A stretch of 52,776 bases of DNA from positions 1 to 52,776 of the forward strand of contig CALUFN010000014.1 of assembly GCA_944319945.1 (NCBI GenBank), given 5' to 3'. The position numbers were made by a program, and so were the translations under genes. Of this stretch, positions 7,023 to 15,579 are shown piece after piece (the first letter of the stretch is position 1; every line of letters begins with the position of its first letter). The notes below the pieces were generated by a model, which saw only the letters and a list, made by a program, of their open reading frames with translations, had not been told where the DNA came from and did no database searches. This DNA comes from an uncultured Prevotella sp. (GTDB taxonomy: Bacteria > Bacteroidota > Bacteroidia > Bacteroidales > Bacteroidaceae).

Positions 7023-9857
7023 TTACTTCGTTTCAGCCTCCGGCAGCATTATCACTTTAACGCTGTTGCCGCCTTTGAATATTACGTCTTTCACAACCTT
7101 TGCCACTTTCTCGGGAGTGAGGGCGTTCACAATGTTCTTGTAGTCTGTGTGGATGTCTACGCCGTACTCGTCGTAAGTGTCTATCACGTTGAGCCAATAG
7201 TTGTTGGTCTTGGCATTGTCGTCGGCATTCTTCAGGAGGGCTTCCTTCACCTTGCTGAGCATGTCGGCGTCAACGGTGGTGCAGAGCTTCTTGGCCTCTT
7301 CGTCCATTATCTTGAGTGCCATGTCGCTCTTCGCCGGGTCCATCGGGCAAACGCCGAGGAGCGCGTTGAACGGCGTGTCGCCTCCTACGGGGCACCTGCC
7401 TACAGCTCCGGCCGAGTAAGCTGCACCTGCATCCTCGCGGATTTTCTTCAGGTAGATCATCTCGAGCACCTTGCCTGCTGCGCTGATGGCTACCGAGTTT
7501 TCAAGAGAATAGGGCACGTCGGTGTTGAACCAGTACATGTAGGCGTTGGCCTTCGGGGTCTCCATCTTGCGCGTGAACTTGTTCATGATGTCGCCTTTTG
7601 CGTAAGTGGTCACCTTCTTCCACTCCTCCTTCTGTCCGTTGCCGGGCAGTGAGGCAATGTATTGCTCGATGAGCGGACGGATGGCAGCCTCGTCGAAGTT
7701 GCCCACGAACTCGAACGTGAAGTCGCCCGCGTTGGCCGTGCGCTCCTTAGCTATCTGCAGTATGCGGTCGTAGTTTATCTTCTTGAGGTCCTCGAGCTTC
7801 AGGCTTGCGTAGCGCGGGTTGTGGCTGTAGAGCGTAGCGTTGATTGAGTCGCTGAACGCTGCGTCGGGCGACAGTGCCTGGTTCTTGAGCAGAGTCTCGA
7901 GCGTAGTCATCAGCTGGGCGTAGCTCTTGTCGTCTTTCTTGATGTCGGTGAAGTAGAGGTAGATCAGCTGGAACAGTGTTTCGAGATCCTTCGGGGTCGA
8001 CTGCCCTGCGGCCATCTCGTGCAGGTTGGCCAGCTGCAGGTTTACGTTTGCCTGCTTGCCGGCAAGGGCTTTCTCAAGCTCGGTTGCGCTGAAGTTGCCC
8101 AGTCCGCTCGAACCTATCACCATGTCGAACGCCTTAGCGTTTACGAGGTCTTCGTCGCCGAGCAGTGAAGAGCCGCCCTTCGATGATGCGTTGAATATCA
8201 CCTCGTCGTTCTTATAGTCGGTTTTCTTCAGCAATACGCGTGCTCCGTTAGAGAGCGTAAGCTCCTTATAGCCGAGAGCGGCGTTCTCCTTCTCGCTTAC
8301 TATCTTGCCTTTGGCCGGCATCTGTGCGATGAGCGGTTCCTGCTTTACGTTGTCAACCCATGCCGTAAGCTGCTCTCCGTGAACAGCGTCGATGGCCTTC
8401 TTGATGCCCTCGGGCGTGGGATATACGGCTCCTTCCTTCTCAGTGTTGAGGCTGAGCACCACGAGATTGGTGTCGGTTACGCTTACCAGCTGCTTCATTA
8501 CCTCGTTGATGGCCTCCACGGGGATGGCCGGGCTTACCTGCTGCATTATCGTGTACTCGTCTTCGATCGAGGGGATGGGCTCGTTGTCGATGAAGTTGCG
8601 GGTGTAGAGCTGGCAGTAAACGCCGTTCTCGCGCTTGTCGCGGTTGGTATAGATCTTCTCTAATTGGCTCATGTATTCAGACTTGGCGCGGACGAACTCG
8701 GTAGGCGTGAAGCCGAACTTGGTGGCGCGCATCACCTCGCGCACTGCTGCCGAGATGGATGCTTCGGTCTGTCCGGGCTTCGGCACGCAGACTACCGTGA
8801 AGGCGTCTTTTGTCTTTGCGTAGATGTAGTCGCCGTCGCTCACGAAGGCCTGTACGAACGGGCAGTCGGCATTTTGCGCCACTTCGCCGAGGCGTGCGTT
8901 AAGCATCTGCGTGGAGAGGCCTACCATGTATTGCTGCAGGAGGTAGGCGAGGCTCGTCTTGAGGCTGTCGGGCACGTCGTCGTGCTTGAACATTATCTGC
9001 ACGATGTCAAACTGCTGCTCCTTGTCCTTGTCTACTATGATGATCGCCTCGTTGTTGTCGGGCACGGGCTCGGGCACTACCGGGGCGGCGTTGGGGTCGA
9101 GCTTAATGCCGCTGAACATTTCTTTTATCTTCTGTTCGGTGCGGTTAACGTCGACGTCGCCTACCACGATGATTGCCTGGTTGTCGGGCCTGTACCACTT
9201 GTGGTAGTACGCGCGGAGCACTTCGGGTTTGAAGTTAAGCACCACGTCCATAGTTCCGATAGGCATGCGGCGGCCGTACTTGCTGCCGGGATAGAGCTTC
9301 TCGAGGTTGCGCTCCATCATTCTCTGCGTGGCGGAAGAGCGCAGGCGCCACTCGTTTTCTATCACTCCGCGCTCCTTGTCTATCTCTTTTGCGTCGAGCG
9401 TGAGGCCGTTAGACCAGTCTTTGAGCACGAGCAGGCACGAGTCGAGGGCTGCGATGTTGTTAGAGGGCACGTTGTCGATGTTGTAGACGGTCTCTGCGAT
9501 CGAGGTGTAAGCGTTGAGATCGCGACCGAACTCCACGCCTATCGAGCGCATGTATTCAAGGAGCTTGTCGCCCGGGTAGTTGTCAGAGCCGTTGAAGGCC
9601 ATGTGCTCCAGGAAGTGGGCGAGACCTCTCTGGCTCTCTTCCTCCTGGATGGAACCTACGCGCTGGGCAATGTAGAAGTTCACACGATGTTCGGGATAGC
9701 CGTTATGGCGGATGTAGTAGGTAAGGCCGTTAGGCAGCTTGCCGATCCTTACCGCAGTGTCGACGGGTATCGGCGGCATCTGCATTCCTTGCGCCATAAC
9801 CGTTGCCGCGCTTGCGATGAACAGCAGGGCGGCGACGAATAGATGTTTTATTTTCAT
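7023..9857 (-). CDS. M16 family zinc metallopeptidase, exported
   Basis: The 944-residue protein begins with a signal peptide (MKIKHLFVAALLFIASAA...MAQ); the ATG at 9857 fits it better than a start 27 bp upstream. The inverted zinc motif HFLEH is followed by AFNG, and the distal Glu lies in GVIENEWRLR, as in active M16 N-terminal halves. The length covers both M16 halves (four domains), as in pitrilysin/PqqL-type peptidases. The second half lacks a zinc motif, which is normal. It probably degrades peptides in the periplasm. A -7 element TATATTTG lies at 9882-9889 on the minus strand. Confidence 0.92.
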   Translation of the reverse strand: MKIKHLFVAALLFIASAATVMAQGMQMPPIPVDTAVRIGKLPNGLTYYIRHNGYPEHRVNFYIAQRVGSIQEEESQRGLAHFLEHMAFNGSDNYPGDKLLEYMRSIGVEFGRDLNAYTSIAETVYNIDNVPSNNIAALDSCLLVLKDWSNGLTLDAKEIDKERGVIENEWRLRSSATQRMMERNLEKLYPGSKYGRRMPIGTMDVVLNFKPEVLRAYYHKWYRPDNQAIIVVGDVDVNRTEQKIKEMFSGIKLDPNAAPVVPEPVPDNNEAIIIVDKDKEQQFDIVQIMFKHDDVPDSLKTSLAYLLQQYMVGLSTQMLNARLGEVAQNADCPFVQAFVSDGDYIYAKTKDAFTVVCVPKPGQTEASISAAVREVMRATKFGFTPTEFVRAKSEYMSQLEKIYTNRDKRENGVYCQLYTRNFIDNEPIPSIEDEYTIMQQVSPAIPVEAINEVMKQLVSVTDTNLVVLSLNTEKEGAVYPTPEGIKKAIDAVHGEQLTAWVDNVKQEPLIAQMPAKGKIVSEKENAALGYKELTLSNGARVLLKKTDYKNDEVIFNASSKGGSSLLGDEDLVNAKAFDMVIGSSGLGNFSATELEKALAGKQANVNLQLANLHEMAAGQSTPKDLETLFQLIYLYFTDIKKDDKSYAQLMTTLETLLKNQALSPDAAFSDSINATLYSHNPRYASLKLEDLKKINYDRILQIAKERTANAGDFTFEFVGNFDEAAIRPLIEQYIASLPGNGQKEEWKKVTTYAKGDIMNKFTRKMETPKANAYMYWFNTDVPYSLENSVAISAAGKVLEMIYLKKIREDAGAAYSAGAVGRCPVGGDTPFNALLGVCPMDPAKSDMALKIMDEEAKKLCTTVDADMLSKVKEALLKNADDNAKTNNYWLNVIDTYDEYGVDIHTDYKNIVNALTPEKVAKVVKDVIFKGGNSVKVIMLPEAETK

Positions 9858-9881
9858 AAATAATGGTTTAAAATGGTTTGA

Positions 9882-9889
9882 CAAATATA
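9882..9889 (-). promoter_or_regulatory. -7 element of the M16 peptidase gene
   Basis: Minus-strand TATATTTG lies 25 bp upstream of the chosen start. The -33 region is not clear. Confidence 0.5.
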
Positions 9890-9994
9890 GTTTTTTCTTG
9901 CTTTAACACAGCTGATTATGCGTTATATTTAATAAATTTTATACATTCGGCGGGTAAAAACGCCTATTTTATATAATAATGTATGTATTCAGGC

Positions 9995-10207
9995 CTACGG
10001 CTCGTCGCGATATTCGAGCAGGTCGCCGGGTTGGCAGCCCAGCTCGCGGCATATCGCCTCGAGCGTGCTGAAGCGCACGGCTTTGGCCTTGCCCGTCTTG
10101 AGTATCGACAGGTTTGCCTGCGTGAGTCCCACGCGTTCGGCCAGCTCGCCGAGCGACATCTTGCGCTTGGCCATCTCTACGTCGAGGTTTACTATTATCT
10201 TTCCCAT
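9995..10207 (-). CDS. small XRE-family regulator (YozG-like)
   Basis: The 70-residue protein is a single Cro/C1-type helix-turn-helix domain: MSLGELAERVGLTQANLSIL forms the HTH, then KAKAVRFSTLEAICRELGCQPGDLLEY. This minimal form is typically encoded next to a DUF2975 membrane protein, as here. The two lie 79 bp apart with the membrane protein gene upstream. It probably represses or activates the shared promoter at 11085-11116, where repeated TATCGTTTTTC sites are found. The physiological signal is unknown. Confidence 0.88.
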   Translation of the reverse strand: MGKIIVNLDVEMAKRKMSLGELAERVGLTQANLSILKTGKAKAVRFSTLEAICRELGCQPGDLLEYRDEP

Positions 10208-10253
10208 GTTTAAAAGGTGAGGAGGTAAAAAGGTTAAAGGGTGAGACGTTTTG

Positions 10254-10271
10254 TCGGCCTTTAGGCCGACG
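10254..10271. other. short GC-rich hairpin between DUF2975 and XRE genes
   Basis: GTCGGCC (10254-10260) pairs with GGCCGAC (10265-10271) around a 4-nt loop. It has no T-run on the transcribed strand, so it may attenuate or stabilise the message rather than end it. Confidence 0.4.
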
Positions 10272-10286
10272 GTGGCCGGACGGCCG

Positions 10287-10934
10287 TCAGATGGTGAGCT
10301 CCTGTTCCTCTTTCATCTTGTGCGCTATGGCGAAAGCCTCTGCTATGACGAGCGAGAAGAGGCCGAAGATGATGTTGGTAAGGTCGGCCGTCGAGCTGTA
10401 GTCAACCACGTATCCGCTCAGGCTGAATGTCTGTTGGGCCATGTAAGCGTCATACCAGCCGTCGGCCGTCGTGATGACTCCCGCCCCGAAGAGGCACCAG
10501 CCCATGACGCGCAGCAGGTTGACGTTGCCGTGCGTGAAGATGTTGTCCTTGTTAACGTTGCGCACGAAGTAGACGAACGCTACGAGGGCGGCCAATGCCA
10601 ACACTCCGAACGCCAACGTATAGACCATCTTGAATATTGCTGCGAACACGTTGGTCTTGCCCTCTACGGGCACGATGAGCTGCGTGGGCCATGCCCGTTG
10701 CTTGCGTCCGGAACCGTTGTCGACGACGGTTTGCGCCGTGGCCTGCGACATTTCGACGGGCAGCAGCGAGACGTAGCAGTACTTGTTCGGGGTGGTTTCG
10801 GTGATGTTGCGTTTCTCAGTACCGTGGCGCATGCCGCTCTTGAAGCCTGTGATGAATACGTTCGACATCGACAGCAGGTCGCAGGCAATCACTACGAATA
10901 TCAGCACGCAGAACAGGTTAAGTTTCTTTTTCAT
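10287..10934 (-). CDS. DUF2975 membrane protein
   Basis: The 215-residue protein has four hydrophobic segments: near the N-terminus (LFCVLIFVVIACDLL), about residues 100-125 (MVYTLAFGVLALAALVAFVY), about 142-160 and about 183-205. The motif VRNVNKDNIFTHGNVNLLRVMGW, with a membrane helix before it, is typical of DUF2975. The family is nearly always paired with a small YozG-like XRE regulator, which follows here. Function is unknown; it may sense or anchor. The promoter at 11085-11116 gives a leader of about 145 nt. Confidence 0.85.
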   Translation of the reverse strand: MKKKLNLFCVLIFVVIACDLLSMSNVFITGFKSGMRHGTEKRNITETTPNKYCYVSLLPVEMSQATAQTVVDNGSGRKQRAWPTQLIVPVEGKTNVFAAIFKMVYTLAFGVLALAALVAFVYFVRNVNKDNIFTHGNVNLLRVMGWCLFGAGVITTADGWYDAYMAQQTFSLSGYVVDYSSTADLTNIIFGLFSLVIAEAFAIAHKMKEEQELTI

Positions 10935-11045
10935 TGTCGTAAGGTTTTTTCCCGCCTTGCGTCCGCCGCCCTTTCACGGGCTGGCGGCGCTTCGGTCGGA
11001 CGGTTGTAACTTATTTTATCAGAGAGTATCGATTTTAGTTTCGGG

Positions 11046-11150
11046 TTATCGTTATTCAATTGTTATTTATCGTTTTTCGATATGCAAAGATATGGATAAT
11101 ATTTTAATGCTCCAAATATTTTCGATAAAAATTTATTGAAAAACGATAAA
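11046..11150 (-). promoter_or_regulatory. promoter and likely XRE operator of the DUF2975-XRE operon
   Basis: On the minus strand TTTG (11116-11113) and TATCTTTG (11092-11085) form a 20-bp-spaced promoter. Related sites surround it: TTATCGTTATTC at 11046-11057, TTATCGTTTTTC at 11067-11078 (21 bp further), and the inverted copy GAAAAACGATAA at 11138-11149. The arms 11066-11078 and 11138-11150 are perfect 13-bp reverse complements. This looks like an autoregulatory operator. Confidence 0.65.
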
Positions 11151-11226
11151 TTTATTTCTCTCTGACCGTAAATGACTGAAAAGATGCTTGGCGGATGCAT
11201 GTGGCGCAGCCGCCGACCGTTTTCTG

Positions 11227-11325
11227 AAAGGCATCCTTTTGCACGCTGAAAGGTTACCTTTCGGCCCCTAAAAGGTTACCTTTCGCAGCCTAAAAGGCCG
11301 CCTTTTGGCAAGACGTTGATAATCA
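11227..11325. repeat. four-unit palindromic block 1 with flank element
   Basis: AAAGG-N3-CCTTT units begin at 11227, 11249, 11271 and 11293, a strict 22-bp period. The flank TTGATAATCA follows at 11316-11325. Read on the minus strand, its TGA begins 20 bp from the last palindrome. The block lies between the divergent DUF2975 and murF promoters. Confidence 0.9.
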
Positions 11326-11421
11326 GGCGGTTGCGCAATGGCGGTGTGCTGCTGCGCAACCGTGCTCCGGGCGTGCCTAAAAAATGCGCCTTTTATTATG
11401 CGGCGTGTCCCGATTTTGCAT

Positions 11422-11429
11422 TACCTTTG
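11422..11429 (+). promoter_or_regulatory. -7 element of murF
   Basis: TACCTTTG matches the -7 consensus, 64 bp before the chosen start. No good -33 element lies at 19-20 bp. Confidence 0.5.
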
Positions 11430-11493
11430 CATGCGTTACAGCCGCGCCCCGACACGTTTACGGCCGTAGGCGGCTATGCATAAACTTATGATT

Positions 11494-12792
11494 ATGGACA
11501 TTTCAGAACTTTACAAAATCTTCAAGCAGCACCCTACGGTGACCACCGACAGCCGCGACTGCCCCGAGGGGTCGGTATTCTTCGCGCTCAAGGGCGCTTC
11601 GTTTAACGGCAACGCCTTCGCCGGCAAGGCCCTCGATGCGGGCTGCGCCTACGCCGTGGTTGACGAGCGGCGGTATGCCGACCCTGCCGACGGCCGCTAC
11701 ATACTCGTAGACGACTGCCTGAAAGCTCTGCAGCAGCTGGCCAACATGCACCGCCGCAGCCTCGGCACGAGGATCGTGGGGATTACCGGCACCAACGGCA
11801 AGACCACCACTAAGGAGCTGCTCGCCGCCGTGCTTGGCGAGCGTTACAACGTGCTTTACACGCAGGGAAACTTCAACAACGACATCGGCGTGCCCAAGAC
11901 GCTGCTGCGACTCACCGCCGAACACGAGATAGCCGTGGTGGAGATGGGGGCCAGCCATCCTGGCGACATCAAGACGCTGGTGGACATCGTTGAGCCTGAC
12001 TGCGGCCTGATAACCAACGTGGGGCGCGCCCACCTGCAGGGCTTCGGCTCGTTCGAGGGCGTGGTGCGCACCAAAGGCGAGCTGTACGACTATCTGCGTG
12101 CCCACGGCGGAACGGTGTTCGTCAATTCGGGCGACCGTTGGCTGATGGGCATGTCGGAAGGACTTAATCTGGTGAAATACGGCGAAGAGGGCGCACCCGG
12201 CGCCTGCGTCACGGGTCGCGTGACCGTGTGCGACCCGTATCTCAACTTCGTCTGGAGCACTGACGCCGGCGACCGGCGCGAGGTCAGGACCCACGTCATC
12301 GGCAGTTACAACATGATGAACATGCTGGCCGCAGCCTGCGTAGGCCTCCACTTCGGCGTGACGCCCGAGGAGATAGACCACGCCCTCTCGTCATACGTGC
12401 CCCGCAACAACCGCTCCGAGCTTGAGGTCACTGCGCACAACCGCCTCATCATCGACGCATACAACGCCAACCCGACCAGCATGAACGCCGCCCTGACCGC
12501 ATTCCGCGACATTAAGGCCGATAAGAAAATGGCCATACTCGGCGACATGGGCGAGCTGGGAGCCGTCAGCGCGGAGGAGCATCAGCGCGTGGCCGACATG
12601 CTTAAGGGGCTTGGTCTTGACGAGGTGTGGCTCGTAGGCACCGAGTTCGGGCGTACTGACTGCCCCTTCCGCAAGTTTGACAGCGTAGAAGACGTTAAGG
12701 CTGCGATAGCCGACGGCCGCCCCGAAGGCTACTGCATACTCATCAAGGGCAGCAACTCGATGAAGCTGTTCCAACTACCTGAATTTCTTTGA
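11494..12792 (+). CDS. murF: UDP-N-acetylmuramoyl-tripeptide--D-alanyl-D-alanine ligase
   Basis: MurF adds D-Ala-D-Ala to UDP-MurNAc-tripeptide in the cytoplasm, the last soluble step of peptidoglycan precursor synthesis. The 432-residue protein has the N-terminal substrate domain (VTTDSRDCPEGSVFFALKG), the Mur-ligase P-loop GITGTNGKTTTKEL, the central-domain motif VVEMGASHPGDI, then NRSELEV and IIDAYNANPTSM in the C-terminal part. ATGs at 11476, 11488 and 11494 are in frame; MDISELYKIF at 11494 fits related proteins best. The gene is separate from a dcw cluster and converges on argD. Confidence 0.93.
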   Translation: MDISELYKIFKQHPTVTTDSRDCPEGSVFFALKGASFNGNAFAGKALDAGCAYAVVDERRYADPADGRYILVDDCLKALQQLANMHRRSLGTRIVGITGTNGKTTTKELLAAVLGERYNVLYTQGNFNNDIGVPKTLLRLTAEHEIAVVEMGASHPGDIKTLVDIVEPDCGLITNVGRAHLQGFGSFEGVVRTKGELYDYLRAHGGTVFVNSGDRWLMGMSEGLNLVKYGEEGAPGACVTGRVTVCDPYLNFVWSTDAGDRREVRTHVIGSYNMMNMLAAACVGLHFGVTPEEIDHALSSYVPRNNRSELEVTAHNRLIIDAYNANPTSMNAALTAFRDIKADKKMAILGDMGELGAVSAEEHQRVADMLKGLGLDEVWLVGTEFGRTDCPFRKFDSVEDVKAAIADGRPEGYCILIKGSNSMKLFQLPEFL

Positions 12793-12807
12793 ATTTAGCA
12801 CACAGGC

Positions 12808-12910
12808 GACAAGCAGACGAGCAGACAAGTAGATTAGCTTTGTGGATTAGGCTCGGATAATGAAAAACGAGCAGGCAAGGCAAATCTCCTTGTCTGCTCG
12901 TCTGCTTGTC
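12808..12910. repeat. long inverted repeat between murF and argD (perfect 22-bp arms)
   Basis: Arms 12808-12829 and 12889-12910 are perfect reverse complements around a 59-nt loop. The arm repeats words such as CAGACGAGCAGACAAG. It lies between convergent genes and may terminate both, though no T-run follows. Confidence 0.75.
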
Positions 12911-12931
12911 TCATGTCAGCTAAAAACTTGT

Positions 12932-14077
12932 CTACTGGTTTGCTGAAAAAGCCCTTTTGAGTCTTTCTATGAAGTCGTCGGCCATCTCTTTGGTGAACGT
13001 CAGCGGCGGCAGCAGTCGTAAGATGTTCGTCGAAGCGCAGCCCGTGAAGCAGTGTTCGTTATATACAAGGTGTGAGCGGAGCGCCTTATGGGGCATGTCG
13101 AGACTGATGCCAATCATCAGTCCGCGGCCGCGCACGTCGGTGATGCGCCGCTCCTGTTTCTGCAGTTCCTTCAGTTTGGCCGTCAGGTAGTCACCCGTCT
13201 CGCGGGCGTTGTCAACCAAATGCTCGCTCTCCATCACGTCGAGCACGGCAAGCGCGGCCGTGCAGGCCATGTGGTTGCCGCCGAACGTGGTGCCCAGTTG
13301 TCCGTACTCGGGCTTGAAGTCGGGCGAGATGAGCACGGCTCCCATGGGGAACCCGTTGCCGATGCCTTTAGCCACGGTTATCAGGTCGGGGCGTATGCCG
13401 AGCCACTGGTGGGCGAAGAAGCGGCCCGAACGCCCGTAGCCGCACTGTATCTCGTCGCAAACGAGCACCGCCCCGTACCGCCTACAGGCAGCTTGAAGGC
13501 CTCGTGCGAAGTCTTCGTTGACGAGCTGTATGCCGCCCACTCCCTGTATGCACTCGATTATGCAGGCGCAAACGTCGCCTTTGGCAAGCTCCGCCTCCCA
13601 TGCGTCAAGGTTGTTTATGGGCAGGTAAGTCACGTGCCCGTTTGCGTTGATGGGGGCTATTATCTTCGGGTTGTCGGTCGCCTCGACGGCCAACGAGGTG
13701 CGTCCGTGGAAGGCTTTGGCCGCCGACAGCACACGCGTTCGCCCCGTCTTGAACGACGCCAGCTTCAAGGCGTTCTCGTTGGCTTCGGCTCCGCTGTTGA
13801 TCAGGAACAGCTGGTAGTCGTCGTATCCGCTTGCCTTGCCCAAGCGCAAGGCAAGTTCTTGCTGCAGCGTATTTACCACCGAGTTGCTGTAAAAGCCCAG
13901 CGTGCCGAGTTGTTTGGTCATCATCTCCACGTAGTGCGGATGGCAGTGGCCTATGCTTATCACGGCGTGTCCGCCGTAAAGGTCAAGGTATTCTTGCCCC
14001 TTGTCGTCCCAAACGGAGCAGTCTTTGCCCTTAACGATATTAATGTCGAAAAGGGGATAAACGTCGAAAAGTTTCAT
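12932..14077 (-). CDS. argD: acetylornithine/succinylornithine aminotransferase
   Basis: The 381-residue class III aminotransferase uses PLP to interconvert acyl-glutamate semialdehyde and acylornithine with glutamate. It shows YLDLYGGHAVISIGHCHPHYVE, INSGAEANENALK, VCDEIQCGYGRSG (PLP-binding Asp) and the Schiff-base lysine in TVAKGIGNGFPMGAV. The ATG at 14077 (MKLFDVYPLFDINIVKG) fits the family; a longer frame starts 99 bp upstream but reads through an intergenic repeat. In Bacteroides the pathway may run on succinyl rather than acetyl intermediates, and the argF' gene here supports that. It is the last gene of the arg cluster, 158 bp after argC with a long inverted repeat between. Confidence 0.92.
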   Translation of the reverse strand: MKLFDVYPLFDINIVKGKDCSVWDDKGQEYLDLYGGHAVISIGHCHPHYVEMMTKQLGTLGFYSNSVVNTLQQELALRLGKASGYDDYQLFLINSGAEANENALKLASFKTGRTRVLSAAKAFHGRTSLAVEATDNPKIIAPINANGHVTYLPINNLDAWEAELAKGDVCACIIECIQGVGGIQLVNEDFARGLQAACRRYGAVLVCDEIQCGYGRSGRFFAHQWLGIRPDLITVAKGIGNGFPMGAVLISPDFKPEYGQLGTTFGGNHMACTAALAVLDVMESEHLVDNARETGDYLTAKLKELQKQERRITDVRGRGLMIGISLDMPHKALRSHLVYNEHCFTGCASTNILRLLPPLTFTKEMADDFIERLKRAFSANQ

Positions 14078-14098
14078 AATATTTAATGAAAAAGCAGC

Positions 14099-14226
14099 CC
14101 CTCCCGACCTCCACGTGAGGGGAGGAGCTTGGTTTGCAATAAAAGTAATGCTTGATTGAATACCGCCGTGCCCCATAATGCCGGCAAGTGTAGCTAAAGC
14201 CTCCCCTAAGGGGGAGGTTTGGAGGG
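14099..14226. repeat. long imperfect inverted repeat between argC and argD
   Basis: Arms 14099-14125 and 14200-14226 are 27 nt long, C/G-rich and imperfectly complementary (about six mismatches). Each arm also contains its own short CCTCCCC/GGGGAGG hairpin. It could attenuate transcription between argC and argD. Confidence 0.6.
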
Positions 14227-14235
14227 ACTCTTCAC

Positions 14236-15201
14236 TTAAAAGGCCGACGGTTTCAGCTTGAGTCCCATCGTCTCTTCAAGCCCGAACATGATGTTCATGT
14301 TCTCTACGGCTTGGCCTACGGCGCCCTTCAGGAGGTTGTCTATGCAGGAGGTGACGAGCAGCTTGTCGCCGAACTTCTCGCAGTGTACGAGGCACTTGTT
14401 GGTGTTCACGGCCTGCTTCATGTCTATCTGCCGGTCTACGTAGTGGGTGAAAGGCTCGTCCTTGTAGAAGGCCTTGTAGCCCTCGACTATTTGCTCTATT
14501 GGCGTCTCAGTGCGGACAACCTCGGTGGCGAAGATGCCGCGCGCGAAGTTGCCTCGGTAGGGAATGAAGTCGATGCCGGCGTCGAGCCTGCCCTGCACCT
14601 GCGCCAAGCTCTGGCGTATCTCGGGCACATGCTGGTGGGTGAAGGGTTTGTATATGCTCATGTTGTCGGCGCGCCAGCTGAAGTGGGTCGTCGCCCCCGG
14701 CTTCTGTCCGGCCCCGGTGCTGCCCGTTATGGCGTTTACGGCCACGTCGCGGGTTAGCAGGCCCATGCTCGCGGCCGGCAGCAGGCCGAGCTGTATGCAT
14801 GTGGCGAAGCATCCGGGGTTGGCCACATGGCGCGCCGATGCTATCCTCTCGCGGTTTATCTCGGGCAGGCCGTAAACGAAGTCGTTGCCCTCGGCGGCAA
14901 GGCGGAAGTCTTGCGCGAGGTCGATTATCCTCACTCCGGCCGGAATGTCGTGCTCCTGCATGAACCGGCGGCTCTTGCCGTGGCCGAAGCAGAAGAACAA
15001 AACGTCGACCTCGGAGAAAGGCATGGCGTCGGTGAAGCGCAGGTCAGTGTCGCCGTAAAGCCCCTCGTGCACGTCGGCCACGGGGTTGCCGGCGTTGCTC
15101 TCGCTGTTTACGAACACTATTTCAGCCTGCGGATGGTTGATCAATAGGCGGATAAGTTCGCCGCCGGTATAGCCGGCTCCGCCGAGTATTCCTATTTTCA
15201 T
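14236..15201 (-). CDS. argC: N-acyl-gamma-glutamyl-phosphate reductase
   Basis: The 321-residue protein reduces acyl-glutamyl phosphate to the semialdehyde with NADPH. It has the N-terminal nucleotide-binding loop GILGGAGYTGGELIRLL and the active-site cysteine in ANPGCFATCIQL. A catalytic histidine region follows (FTHQHVPEI), and the GSTGAGQKPG loop is present. Length and motif order are those of the standard enzyme. It lies 31 bp after the PspC gene and is followed by argD after a gap with inverted repeats. Confidence 0.95.
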   Translation of the reverse strand: MKIGILGGAGYTGGELIRLLINHPQAEIVFVNSESNAGNPVADVHEGLYGDTDLRFTDAMPFSEVDVLFFCFGHGKSRRFMQEHDIPAGVRIIDLAQDFRLAAEGNDFVYGLPEINRERIASARHVANPGCFATCIQLGLLPAASMGLLTRDVAVNAITGSTGAGQKPGATTHFSWRADNMSIYKPFTHQHVPEIRQSLAQVQGRLDAGIDFIPYRGNFARGIFATEVVRTETPIEQIVEGYKAFYKDEPFTHYVDRQIDMKQAVNTNKCLVHCEKFGDKLLVTSCIDNLLKGAVGQAVENMNIMFGLEETMGLKLKPSAF

Positions 15202-15232
15202 CTGTCCAAATAAATTATGTTCTGACGGTTGG

Positions 15233-15412
15233 TTATCCTTTCGGGGCGAGTATCCAAATCAGCAGGTAAAGGAGCAGCCCCGAGCCGTAGCCGAAGAAGA
15301 GCACGGCAAAGACGATGCGCACTATCAGCGGATCGATGTTGAGATAACGGCCTATTCCGCCGCAAACGCCGCCGATTATCCTATCGGTGGCCGAACGGTA
15401 AAACCTTTTCAT
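15233..15412 (-). CDS. PspC-domain small membrane protein (59 aa)
   Basis: Translation from the ATG at 15412 gives 59 residues beginning MKRFYRSATDRIIGGVCGGI and ending LIWILAPKG. The segment RIIGGVCGGIGRYLNIDP is the hallmark of PspC domains. A single membrane helix (IVRIVFAVLFFGY then GLLLYLLIWIL) follows. Stand-alone PspC proteins of this size are common in Bacteroidota and are thought to act at the membrane in envelope stress. It sits inside the arginine cluster between argG and argC, where it has no obvious metabolic role. The gap to argC is only 31 bp, so it is probably co-transcribed. Confidence 0.85.
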   Translation of the reverse strand: MKRFYRSATDRIIGGVCGGIGRYLNIDPLIVRIVFAVLFFGYGSGLLLYLLIWILAPKG

Positions 15413-15474
15413 GACTTATATTGTTAATGTGAATACATGCGTATTGAAGCTCTCCGTAAATCTCTTGTTTTGCA

Positions 15475-15573
15475 AAAGGCCGTCTTTTACATCCTGAAAG
15501 GCCGTCTTTCGCCGTATGAAAGGCCACCTTTTGCAAGGCGAAAGGCGGCCTTTTGCAAACCGCCTGATTATCA
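15475..15573. repeat. four-unit palindromic block 2 with flank element
   Basis: Units begin at 15475, 15497, 15519 and 15541 (22-bp period). The flank, read on the minus strand as TGATAATCA, occupies 15565-15573 and starts 20 bp from the nearest palindrome. The block lies directly after the argG stop and before the PspC gene, inside the arg transcription unit. Confidence 0.9.
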
Positions 15574-15579
15574 GAGGGT

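Noticed and set aside
8664-9842. A 392-codon plus-strand frame antisense to the M16 peptidase gene.
   Set aside because: It is a shadow of the GC-rich minus-strand gene; its translation is rich in His, Val and Ala without any domain.
11227-11305. Reading the palindromic blocks as a CRISPR array.
   Set aside because: The period of 22 bp is too short, the conserved part is itself only 13 bp, spacers are 9 bp, every block has just four units, and no cas genes are present.
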